Assembly: GCA_046760105.1 (NCBI GenBank)
Contig: JBHIDJ010000071.1
Coordinates: 1-15,705 of the forward strand
Reading direction: 5' to 3'
Length of the DNA: 15,705 nucleotides
Source: JBHIDJ01 sp046760105
GTDB taxonomy: Bacteria > Pseudomonadota > Gammaproteobacteria > Acidiferrobacterales > SPGG2
This document shows, one piece after another, positions 5,864 to 12,768 of the stretch (the first letter of the stretch is position 1; the number at the start of each line of letters is the position of its first letter). Both the position numbers and the translations under genes were made by a program. The notes below the pieces were generated by a model. It ran no database searches and had not been told where the DNA came from. It saw only the letters and a program-made list of their open reading frames with translations.

Positions 5864-7245
5864 TACGCTGCGGCAGCCTTGAGTTCACCGAGGGCATCGT
5901 CGAGGGCGCGGGCGAGCCGGTCGAATAGATCGTCTATTTCCTCCTCGGTGATGATAAGCGGTGGACAGATGCCAATGACCTCGCCTGGAAGTGGTCGCAC
6001 AATGAGCCCATGGCTCAACGCCTTTGTACCAACCAGCGTAGCGGCCTTGAGCTCGGGCGGAAAATAGCTCTTCGTCGATTTATCGGCGACAACCTCGATC
6101 GCTCCGATAAGCCCGACACCCCGCGCGTCGCCAACTAGCGTGTGATCACCCAAAGCTTTTAGCCTTTCTTGAAAGCGTGGTGCGACGCTGCGGACATGCC
6201 CCAAGATGTCACGTTCTTCATAGATTCTTAGCGCCTCAAGTGCAACCGCGGCAGCAACCGGATGTCCGCCGTAGGTGTTACCCGTGCCGAATACACCGAG
6301 CTTGCGGCTCTCCTCGACGAATACCTGGTAGATGGGACCGGAAATCATGACGGCGCCGATTGGCAGATAGGCTGACGACAGCTGTTTCGCGCAGGTGACC
6401 ATATCCGGGGTAATGCCATATGTGAGCGAACCCCACATATTCCCGGTCCGGCCAAAGCCGCAGATTACCTCGTCTGCGATCATGAGAATGTCATAGCGTT
6501 TAAGTACCTCCTGAACCTTTTCGAAATAACCTGTCGGTGGCGGCATGACACCGCCTGCACCCATTACTGGCTCCGCGACAAAAGCAGCCACAGTTTCTGG
6601 CTCTTCCCACCGGATGAGCTCCTCGAGGTTTGCGGCGAGCCGGCTGCTAAATTCCTCCTCCGTCTCATTCGGTTCCCCATAACGGTAGTAACACGGCGTA
6701 TCGGTGTGATAAATCCGCTCGATCGGCAGATCAAAATCGTTTTGGATGTGAGGTAAGGCGGTAAGGCTGCCCGCCGCGATCGTTACCCCGTGGTAGCCAC
6801 GTTGGCGCGAGATTATTTTTTTCTTCTCGGACCGCTTGAGCCCATTGTTGTAGTACCAAACAAGTTTCATCGCCGTATCAACCGCTTCTGATCCCGAGTT
6901 TACAAAATACACTTTGGCCATCGGTGCCGGTGCCATTTGAATGAGCTTCTCTGCGAGTTCAATAACCGGCTCGGTGGAACGGTGCGCGAAGGTGTGGGAA
7001 AAAGGCAATGCCTCAAGTTGTCGTGTCGCCGCCCTAATTAACCGCTCTTCGCTGAATCCGAGCGCCACACACCACAGTCCCGCCAACCCTTCGATATAGC
7101 GCTGGCCACTGCTGTCCCAGACATAGATTCCCTCGCCGCGGGTAATGATTAGCGGGCCTTGCTCTTCATGGGCAGCGAGGTTCGTATAAGGATGTAAGTT
7201 ATAGGCAATATCTTTCGCGACAAGTGAGCTTGTTCGATTTGACAT
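5863..7245 (-). CDS. Class III PLP-dependent aminotransferase (omega-aminotransferase type)
   Basis: A 460-residue fold-type I transaminase of normal length for amine or omega-amino-acid:pyruvate transaminases. It shows the N-terminal YVWDSSGQRYIEGLAGLWC block, the phosphate-binding NSGSEAVDTAMK, the GYHG turn, Asp258 in IADEVICGFGRTG (binds the pyridine nitrogen), the Schiff-base Lys287 in CAKQLSSAYLPIGA, and the GNTYGGHP segment. The amine substrate cannot be read from the sequence; polyamines, beta-alanine or aromatic amines are all possible for this subgroup. The ATG follows a near-perfect AAAGGAGGAG. It lies downstream of the amidohydrolase (140-base gap) and overlaps the next gene by one base, suggesting a three-gene catabolic unit. 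Confidence 0.95.
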   Translation of the reverse strand: MSNRTSSLVAKDIAYNLHPYTNLAAHEEQGPLIITRGEGIYVWDSSGQRYIEGLAGLWCVALGFSEERLIRAATRQLEALPFSHTFAHRSTEPVIELAEKLIQMAPAPMAKVYFVNSGSEAVDTAMKLVWYYNNGLKRSEKKKIISRQRGYHGVTIAAGSLTALPHIQNDFDLPIERIYHTDTPCYYRYGEPNETEEEFSSRLAANLEELIRWEEPETVAAFVAEPVMGAGGVMPPPTGYFEKVQEVLKRYDILMIADEVICGFGRTGNMWGSLTYGITPDMVTCAKQLSSAYLPIGAVMISGPIYQVFVEESRKLGVFGTGNTYGGHPVAAAVALEALRIYEERDILGHVRSVAPRFQERLKALGDHTLVGDARGVGLIGAIEVVADKSTKSYFPPELKAATLVGTKALSHGLIVRPLPGEVIGICPPLIITEEEIDDLFDRLARALDDALGELKAAAA

Positions 7246-7250
7246 GCTAG

Positions 7251-7260
7251 CTCCTCCTTT
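7251..7260 (-). promoter_or_regulatory. Strong ribosome binding site of the aminotransferase
   Basis: The complement reads AAAGGAGGAG, with AGGAGG 7 bases before the ATG at 7245. It is the strongest Shine-Dalgarno site in the window, together with that of the Rid gene. Confidence 0.8.
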
Positions 7261-7385
7261 CTCACTATGGCAGACAGCACATGAGGCTGTTCTTTAACAA
7301 AATCTTTGCATCAATTAGTTGAGCGTACAGCGCTCCCCCCTGTTCGATCACCACAAGCCGGTTGGCTTTCATCTAGTTGCGAATT

Positions 7386-8528
7386 TCAGTTGTCAGCAAA
7401 TCCGTAGAGTCGCAAACAGTTATTCCACATGATCTTGCGCTTCGCTTCAGCACTTACCTTCGATAGTCCTAGAAAGGTTTCGATGCCATAAGGAAATGGT
7501 CCATCGGCATGTGGATAGTCGATCGACATCACGATGTTGTCATCGCCCAGCTTATCAATCACGACGCTCAACAACTCCTCGTCGACGTCGGTGGCAATGA
7601 AACACTGGCGCTTAAAGTACTCACTTGGCGGTGCAGTTAACCGAGTAGATTCTCCCCCTCCGTATTTCTGCCACTGGTCATCCAGACGGTCAAGCCACCA
7701 GGGCAACCACCCACAGTTCCCCTCGAGAAAGCCGACACGCAGCTCAGGAAATTTCTCAAGCACACCTCCCACGGTCATTGCCGCGAGTGCAAGCATAAGC
7801 TCTAAAGGGAAGGCAGACGCGTGATTCAACGTGCGAAAGTTAGGCAACCCAACGAATCGATTCGATACGTAATCGCTGGAGGCGCCACCACTCGTGCCAT
7901 GAAACGTCAACGCAACGTTTAACCGTGCAATCTCTTTCCATAATACGTCGCACTCGGGCGCGTTAAAATAGCGCCCGTTTACCGGCATCGGCAGCAAAAC
8001 GACTGCAACGTGGCCTTTCTCCTCGACAGCCCGCCGGGCCTCGGCTGCCGCCAACTCCGGGTCGTGCAACGACACGATAGCGGCAGGCTTCAGACGTGCT
8101 GGGTCTACGCTACAAAAATCCGCTAACCAGTCGTTAAACGCTGCGCAATAGGCATTTGCATACTCCGCCGCGAGCGCGTCGATTGACACAACCATGTGCG
8201 CGAATGTGCGATACAAAACGGCCATATCAACTCCTTCTACGTCCATCGCTTCGAGTGTCGACGCCGCGTCATAATCACGCGCCCGGATAGATCGATAGAC
8301 ATCCGCAGTCGGTGAGTCCAGGTAGTTCTGCACTTGAGCTACCTGTTTATCGGTGGCCCATGGTGGGATGAGGCGCCCTTGTACGTCCCAGTGTGGGAAA
8401 TTGGTGGGACCCCAACCGAGATACTTTGGCATTCGGTCTCGGTATTTCTCATCGAGATGGTCTTCGTACACGCCCTGCGGTTCGATCACATGCAGATCGC
8501 TATCAAGAATCCGAAAGCCGTCTTTCAT
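7386..8528 (-). CDS. Amidohydrolase family 2 (metal-dependent hydrolase/decarboxylase, ACMSD-like)
   Basis: A 380-residue TIM-barrel amidohydrolase of the Amidohydro_2 group. The N-terminal metal site is DSDLHVIEP (Asp11, His13, Glu16), the D-x-H-x-x-E version of the usual H-x-H. His210 in TFHGT and Asp337 in SIDYPHAD supply further metal or catalytic positions, and FLEGNCGWLPWWLDRLD is a signature stretch of the group. Members hydrolyse or decarboxylate ring-cleavage products and related acids; the substrate here is unknown. The ATG has AGAGG 6 bases upstream. It is first in the minus-strand unit leading to the aminotransferase, and divergent from the small gene at 8840. Confidence 0.92.
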   Translation of the reverse strand: MKDGFRILDSDLHVIEPQGVYEDHLDEKYRDRMPKYLGWGPTNFPHWDVQGRLIPPWATDKQVAQVQNYLDSPTADVYRSIRARDYDAASTLEAMDVEGVDMAVLYRTFAHMVVSIDALAAEYANAYCAAFNDWLADFCSVDPARLKPAAIVSLHDPELAAAEARRAVEEKGHVAVVLLPMPVNGRYFNAPECDVLWKEIARLNVALTFHGTSGGASSDYVSNRFVGLPNFRTLNHASAFPLELMLALAAMTVGGVLEKFPELRVGFLEGNCGWLPWWLDRLDDQWQKYGGGESTRLTAPPSEYFKRQCFIATDVDEELLSVVIDKLGDDNIVMSIDYPHADGPFPYGIETFLGLSKVSAEAKRKIMWNNCLRLYGFADN

Positions 8529-8839
8529 GCCGTGCCTCTACTAGCGTGCCCAGGTTCAGCCATGACAAAGCCGCCCGCGTCAGTATCGCCGCTCTGCCGT
8601 GCGCTATGCCATCATAGCAGCCCTATGCGCCATAACGACCTCTGGCGCAGGTTAGGTTAAAACAGTGCTCCTTCGTCCTTTGTGTTCGTCGGCGGGTCTT
8701 CCCGGGGTCATCTTTGGCTTGAATTCGCTTTAATTTCAAGGGCTTTCGACTCGAACCTGCACTGACACAGGTCCATGGCACCGTTCTTGCTCACCACATT
8801 TCAACTAATAGCGAGGCGAACCTCAGTTAGGAGTGCCGC
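8529..8839. other. 311-base divergent intergenic region
   Basis: No convincing gene on either strand; two plus-strand frames here are mostly the complement of the amidohydrolase start. It must hold the promoters of the amidohydrolase (minus) and the 105-residue gene (plus). Two inverted repeats are visible: TGCGCCA 8626-8632 with TGGCGCA 8643-8649, and CTTGAA 8718-8723 with TTCAAG 8735-8740. A tRNA T-loop-like string at 8745-8760 has no matching arms. Confidence 0.6.
8611..8649 (-). promoter_or_regulatory. Possible promoter/operator of the amidohydrolase unit
   Basis: On the minus strand a TATGAT hexamer (complement of 8611-8616) could be a -10 element about 83 bases before the ATG. The place where a -35 should lie (about 8634-8639) has no good match but is the loop of the 7-base inverted repeat TGCGCCA/TGGCGCA (8626-8649). 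A weak -35 overlapped by a dyad is typical of a regulated promoter; this is inference from position. Confidence 0.3.
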
Positions 8840-9157
8840 ATGGCGCGCTGGTATGACAAACACTGCGAATTGGGCATGTACCTGGATCTCATGCCAGCAA
8901 TGAGTCCTGCCCAACGGGATGAGCTTGTCAAAGGTGTACTGGCCATAATCAAAGAGAATAAGCCCGATCTGCTAACGCACTTTGTACTGGAATTCCCACT
9001 GGACCTGTTGCGGCGACGCTGGTATGACAAAGACCCCTATCTCTGGCTTCTGCTCAACGGGCTTCAATACGCTGATAGCAGCTTAATCGCTGAGGTTATC
9101 GCGTATTTCAAGAAAAATATGCCAACTTGCTACACAAATAAAAAGGTAGACTCATAG
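8840..9157 (+). CDS. Small protein of two RWYDK repeats, function unknown
   Basis: A 105-residue soluble protein with no signal peptide or transmembrane helix. The ATG has AGGAG 6 bases upstream, and codon use is ordinary, so the gene is credible. It is internally duplicated: residues 3-40 start RWYDKHCELGMYLDLM and residues 60-93 start RWYDKDPYLWLLLNGL, each followed by a helix ending in K-E/K-N (VLAIIKEN, VIAYFKKN). The linker is about 20 residues. Each copy looks like a small two-helix unit with a fixed aromatic-acidic-basic cap. I do not recognise a named family. It is followed by about 300 bases without a clear plus-strand gene. Confidence 0.8.
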   Translation: MARWYDKHCELGMYLDLMPAMSPAQRDELVKGVLAIIKENKPDLLTHFVLEFPLDLLRRRWYDKDPYLWLLLNGLQYADSSLIAEVIAYFKKNMPTCYTNKKVDS

Positions 9158-9218
9158 CAACACCGACGCGCACGTTCTCTCCGTCTCCTCAGCCTGAAGT
9201 ATGCCCTCTCCATCCGTC

Positions 9219-9377
9219 TTAGTGCTCACGCATCGAGGCTTGACCAATCTCCTGCTCGAACCTGGTCGACTGCAGCCGATACGTCTCGCTTTGCTTGAAT
9301 CGCGGCTTTGACATGCGGTGCAAAAGCGTCGCATATCCAATCAGGATCGCACCGACAATCCGCCATACGATCGGCAT
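9219..9377 (-). CDS. Possible 52-residue single-pass membrane protein
   Basis: An ATG at 9377 opens a 52-residue frame to TAA at 9219-9221. It begins MPIVWRIVGAILIGYATLL, a plausible membrane segment (about residues 3-20), followed by a basic, then polar tail (HRMSKPRFKQSETYRLQ). The composition is more protein-like than the longer shadow frames at the same place, but there is no good Shine-Dalgarno site and no paralogue here to prove it. It fills an otherwise empty 296-base gap. Confidence 0.3.
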   Translation of the reverse strand: MPIVWRIVGAILIGYATLLHRMSKPRFKQSETYRLQSTRFEQEIGQASMREH

Positions 9378-9453
9378 GCTGGCAGCAGTCAATTAATATG
9401 AGCTTTCCCCTTTCATCTTCTTCATATAAAACCGTAAAATACTTTAGGCGCTG

Positions 9454-9657
9454 GTGCTAACGGCAGGGACGCAAACGTTGGTTAAGCAGAAAGAACCCGC
9501 AACACCGGTTTACAAAGGCCCAGAACGGCGTAAGAGCGCAAGGCGTAAAAAGAATCCTCGACGCGGGACGTTACGCTGGGATCCCAAACAAACAGATCGG
9601 CGCCACGGAATCGGTCGCCGTAGAGACGACATCGTCTCCAGCGACACGACAATCTAA
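9454..9657 (+). CDS. Small Arg-rich protein, paralogue of the gene at 2904
   Basis: A 67-residue basic protein of unknown function. Residues 19-59 align gap-free with residues 11-51 of the protein at 2904 (24 of 41 identical): VYKGPERR, arginine pairs at the same spacing, GTLRWDPK, TDRRHGIGRRRDD. Here the motif carries extra Lys (RRKKNPRR). The GTG at 9454 gives the longest frame, but a TTG at 9478 has AGGGA 8 bases upstream and would still keep the whole conserved part, so the start is uncertain. Its plus-strand neighbours are not close; the convergent MFS gene ends 43 bases away. Confidence 0.78.
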   Translation: MLTAGTQTLVKQKEPATPVYKGPERRKSARRKKNPRRGTLRWDPKQTDRRHGIGRRRDDIVSSDTTI

Positions 9658-9700
9658 AGTTCTTGCGCATTGGCTGTCCGGGCACGACTAGTGGCAGCGC

Positions 9701-10897
9701 CTACACCGTCGCTGCTTCCGCCCGCAAAGGCTTGTCGGCGATTGGCATGTGAAGTGCCGCCGAAGCAAGCCCGAGCACGATAGCGCTCATCCACGCGACT
9801 TCATAGGAACCGGTTAGATCGAACACGTAACCGCCGATCCATGCGCCAAAAAACGCGCCGATCTGGTGGCTCATCATCACGATACTGAAGAGTGTGGCCA
9901 TATAACGTGGCCCAAAAATTTGTCCGACAAGCCCGCCCGTCAGCGGCACCGTGCCAAGCCATAGCAATCCCATAACCGCCGAAAACAACAGCACCGAGGT
10001 CGTTGAGACAGGCGCTACCAAGAACAACGCGAACAAAATGCTGCGGCAAAAATAAAGCCCGCTTAAGACGTTCTTCTTGCGATACCGCCCCCCGAGCGCG
10101 CCGGCGGCGAGAGTACCAATGATGTTGAAAAGCCCAATCGTCGCCAACGCCCAGGCGGCAAGCATCGGTGTGAAGTCGAAACCGACGAGATACGCGGGCA
10201 GGTGGGTGGCAACAAAAGCGACGTGGAAGCCGCACACAAAGAAGCCGGCGTTGAGCAACCAGTACCCTTTGTGTCCCGCTGCCTCGCGTAGCGCCTCCCC
10301 GAGGCTCTGTAGATGCACAGACTCATCGACCGTCTTATCCGCCCGTGTAAGCCCGAACGCGAGTGGCGCCATCATCCCGGCGCAAATCGAGAGGACGATA
10401 AGCGCCGCAAACCATCCGAACCCGCCGATAGAGCCCTGCGCGAAAAGCGGCACGATAAACTGCCCGAACGACCCGCCGGCGCTCACAACGCCAAGCGCAA
10501 GACTGCGCTGTGCTGGCGGGGTTGCCCGCGCTACCGCAGATAACACGAGTGAAAAGGAGGTACCACTAACACCAAACCCGACGAGCAGCCCGGTGCCGAT
10601 GTACAGGCCCTCCGGTGTACCGCCGAGCGCCATGATCAAAAGCCCTGCCACGTAAAGGATTGCACCCAGCAATACTGTCCGCACGATTCCAAAGCGGTCG
10701 GCCAGCGCACCGAAGACGGGCTGGCTCAGTCCCCAGAGCAGGTTCTGCAACGCCACCGCAAATGCAAACACGCTGCGCGTCCAGTCGAACTCGATCGTCA
10801 TCGGATCGAGAAATAGCCCGAAGCTCTGCCGGATACCGAAGCTGAGTGCTAAGATGACCGCGGCGCAGATCAGAAATACAATTGGCATTTTGCGCAT
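9701..10897 (-). CDS. Major facilitator superfamily transporter
   Basis: About 398 residues with roughly twelve hydrophobic segments, an inner-membrane secondary transporter. It starts MPIVFLICAAVILALSFGIRQSFGLFLDPM and carries the MFS loop 2-3 motif as GALADRFGIVRT, with a conserved GVVSAGGSFGQF in helix 5. The architecture resembles the monocarboxylate-porter/oxalate-formate branch, which suggests a small organic anion, but substrate is not determined. Met at 10897 is preferred: the 21 upstream residues of the longest frame (to 10960) are not hydrophobic and are uncharacteristic for the family. No good Shine-Dalgarno site is seen for any candidate start. Its nearest upstream same-strand gene is 218 bases away. 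Confidence 0.9.
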   Translation of the reverse strand: MRKMPIVFLICAAVILALSFGIRQSFGLFLDPMTIEFDWTRSVFAFAVALQNLLWGLSQPVFGALADRFGIVRTVLLGAILYVAGLLIMALGGTPEGLYIGTGLLVGFGVSGTSFSLVLSAVARATPPAQRSLALGVVSAGGSFGQFIVPLFAQGSIGGFGWFAALIVLSICAGMMAPLAFGLTRADKTVDESVHLQSLGEALREAAGHKGYWLLNAGFFVCGFHVAFVATHLPAYLVGFDFTPMLAAWALATIGLFNIIGTLAAGALGGRYRKKNVLSGLYFCRSILFALFLVAPVSTTSVLLFSAVMGLLWLGTVPLTGGLVGQIFGPRYMATLFSIVMMSHQIGAFFGAWIGGYVFDLTGSYEVAWMSAIVLGLASAALHMPIADKPLRAEAATV

Positions 10898-11114
10898 AGC
10901 GGCAGTGTACCTGAACCGCCACATGCGCGGACAGAGGTGGGATGTCACCAATAAACGCAACGACGAGTCGATGCGATCACATTCAGGGCTTGCGAAGCGG
11001 CGCTTGTGTCACTAAACAGGAAGATTAGATCATGAGGAGCTTCATGCTGGTGCAGCAGCTATGCCTAGCGGGGTGTTACCTTACGCTCATGCGCAGGCCC
11101 AAGATGTCAGCTCG

Positions 11115-12026
11115 CTACATCGGCTGAGCGACCCGACGCTCGCTGCTTAGTTCGACTCGATTTCGTCGTTCCTGCCGTTTCACCTCTACGTACTCCTCTC
11201 TCTCCATGTCGTAAGGCTTCGGAAAGTATTTCTCGGCAAGATCAAACCAGTAACTGATGCGAGCTTCAAAACGCTCGCTCGCAGTCAAGTGTTGTGTATC
11301 CATGAAAGCTCTCAGCGCAAAGTAACAGCGCATGACATTGCGTTCCATCATAGCCTTCTTGCCCTTCACATAGATGGGATAACCTTTGTCATCCACACCG
11401 ACGGTACTGAATCCAACCGTATCGTGACCACGCATCGCGAGGTAGACGGTGGTAGCCATCCTGCCTATCAGCCTCCACCGGTATGAAAAACTAACCCGAA
11501 CAAACGTTTTGTCTTCGACGGCCACGGCTTCCAACTGAAATCGATGATTGCGCGTACCCAGTGGGCCCTTGTCACCCTCGAGCAGAGCGGTGAAATAGTC
11601 CTCATCGAGATGTCCAATGCGGTAACGCAGCTTGATGACGAATGCGTGCTCTATTGAGGCACGAGTCTTACGGTCAAGGTGTAGCGTAAGCAGCGCCTGG
11701 CCATGTCGTTGCGCGTAGGTGCAAGCCTTTACATTCGGATGCAGTGTGGCAAATTCGCACCAGTTCGCGGGTGTCGCAAGTATCTTTGCCAGCTTCTCGA
11801 GTGGGTAACCGAGGACCCCGTAGACCTCGGCATTTATCAGGTCTTTGTGCTCCTCGGATCGTGTATACACCGGGATACCATGTATGCTATCCCTAAGCTC
11901 ATCCCGGATTTTTTGGTAGTCAATACGAAGGGCTTGTGGGCGGTCCGCATCACCACGGGAAGGAGCGGCAATGCTGGTGCACACCAGGATGGTGATCGCC
12001 AAGAGCCAATAGCTACTACTTTTCAT
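11115..12026 (-). CDS. Exported protein of unknown function, SRPBCC-like core
   Basis: A 303-residue protein with a clear signal peptide (MKSSSYWLLAITILVCTSIAAP, cleavage probably near residues 21-27), so periplasmic or secreted. The mature part contains EVYGVLGYPLEKLAKILATPANWCEF (in part), which has the strand-helix pattern of START/SRPBCC folds where a lipid or hydrophobic ligand is held. A helical C-terminal part follows (CYFALRAFMDTQHLTASERFEARISYW, in part; then YFPKPYDMEREEYVEVKRQERR). I recall similar hypothetical proteins from proteobacteria, but no named function. The SRPBCC idea is inference from pattern. It is divergent from the Rid gene and has a weak Shine-Dalgarno site. Confidence 0.82.
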   Translation of the reverse strand: MKSSSYWLLAITILVCTSIAAPSRGDADRPQALRIDYQKIRDELRDSIHGIPVYTRSEEHKDLINAEVYGVLGYPLEKLAKILATPANWCEFATLHPNVKACTYAQRHGQALLTLHLDRKTRASIEHAFVIKLRYRIGHLDEDYFTALLEGDKGPLGTRNHRFQLEAVAVEDKTFVRVSFSYRWRLIGRMATTVYLAMRGHDTVGFSTVGVDDKGYPIYVKGKKAMMERNVMRCYFALRAFMDTQHLTASERFEARISYWFDLAEKYFPKPYDMEREEYVEVKRQERRNRVELSSERRVAQPM

Positions 12027-12122
12027 GTGCGTCGCCGAAGCCAGCTCCGCAGCACGGGTGTTGGATCCGCCGATGCCACGGAACAGGCACTAATTCCGCC
12101 AGCTCCCTGCGGCGCGCTAAAC

Positions 12123-12140
12123 TACGGTACTACGACCGTA
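12123..12140. promoter_or_regulatory. Dyad in the divergent region between the exported protein and the Rid gene
   Basis: TACGGT (12123-12128) and ACCGTA (12135-12140) are perfect inverted repeats around 6 bases, about 100 bases upstream of the exported-protein start. It could be an operator or a small stem. The rest of the 281-base region (12027-12307) holds a consensus-like TTGACA at 12232-12237, but no good -10 hexamer at the right distance. Confidence 0.25.
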
Positions 12141-12296
12141 TCGTACTCTAGACCCATCGTAACGAAAACCTACTTTCTGTATCTGTTTAGGTCGTGATTG
12201 GCTTATACGTGCCCATACCGACGTTAAGTTTTTGACAAGCCAAGCTTTATTCGCCTTCATGGTGTTGCGACCAAAAAACGAGCATGTCTTCGATCG

Positions 12297-12302
12297 AGGA
12301 GG
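12297..12302 (+). promoter_or_regulatory. Ribosome binding site deciding the Rid gene start
   Basis: AGGAGG lies 5 bases before the ATG at 12308 and inside the first codons of the alternative start at 12284, so 12308 is the real start. Confidence 0.8.
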
Positions 12303-12307
12303 AAAAG

Positions 12308-12724
12308 ATGGCAACGCTACAACGAACGATTATAAACACAGCAAATGCCCCTCAGCCTGTAGGGGCATATTCACAGGCGATCCAGGCTAAAGCGAGCGAG
12401 CTTGTGTTTGTCGCGGGGCAGATAGCAATAGATGTCAACGGAAACCTGGTGGGTAAGGACGATGTTGCGGCCCAAACCCGGCAGATTTTTGAGAATATAG
12501 GCAATATTTTGCAGAGCCTAGGCGCGTCATTCAGCAACGTCTTGGAATTTACGACATACGTGGTAGGTAGGGATGCTATCCAACCCTTCATGCAGGCACG
12601 GTCTGAGATCTTTCCAACGATTTTTCCCGGTAAAGACTATCCGGCTAATACGCTGCTCGTCGTCGATGGGCTGGTTCGCGAGGAGTTTCTGATAGAGATT
12701 AAGGCGATCGCCGCCCTCGCTTGA
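12308..12724 (+). CDS. Rid-family protein (YjgF/YER057c/UK114), non-RidA subgroup
   Basis: A 138-residue protein with the complete Rid fold: PQPVGAYSQAIQAKASELVFVAGQIAID, then a long helix (AAQTRQIFENIGNILQSLG) and FTTYVVGRDAIQPFM. RidA proteins deaminate reactive 2-aminoacrylate-type imines and need an Arg in the FPARS motif near the C-terminus. Here that stretch is YPANTLLVVDGLV, with Asn114 in the Arg position. By established subfamily knowledge such members (Rid4-Rid7 types) lack imine deaminase activity and often serve in specific degradation pathways. The strong AGGAGG supports the start at 12308. It is alone on its strand and convergent with the phosphodiesterase. Confidence 0.92.
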   Translation: MATLQRTIINTANAPQPVGAYSQAIQAKASELVFVAGQIAIDVNGNLVGKDDVAAQTRQIFENIGNILQSLGASFSNVLEFTTYVVGRDAIQPFMQARSEIFPTIFPGKDYPANTLLVVDGLVREEFLIEIKAIAALA

Positions 12725-12768
12725 AGGGGTGCACGTATGGGAACCGCACGACGCTTGGCGAAGCGCCG

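Noticed and set aside
7321..7335. GAGCG-TACAG-CGCTC hairpin between amidohydrolase and aminotransferase
   Set aside because: Five base pairs, no T run on the minus strand; could be a small intercistronic stem but not supported as terminator.
8334..8660. Three overlapping plus-strand frames upstream of the 105-residue gene
   Set aside because: Mostly complementary to the amidohydrolase N-terminus, no ribosome site, no recognisable protein.
8745..8760. tRNA T-loop-like string (minus strand GGTTCGAGTC)
   Set aside because: The flanking bases do not form a T stem, and no anticodon or acceptor arm is found around it.
10077..10655. 192-residue plus-strand frame
   Set aside because: Antisense to the MFS gene; high Pro/Ala/Ser content typical of the complement of membrane-protein codons.
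11032..11127. 31-codon plus-strand frame after AGGAAG, with a hydrophobic LCLAGC segment
   Set aside because: Very short, overlaps the end of the exported-protein gene, ends with no domain; more likely chance.
12752..12765. CGCTT-GGCG-AAGCG hairpin between the Rid and phosphodiesterase genes
   Set aside because: Only a 5-base stem and no T run in either direction; too weak to call a terminator although it lies between convergent genes.
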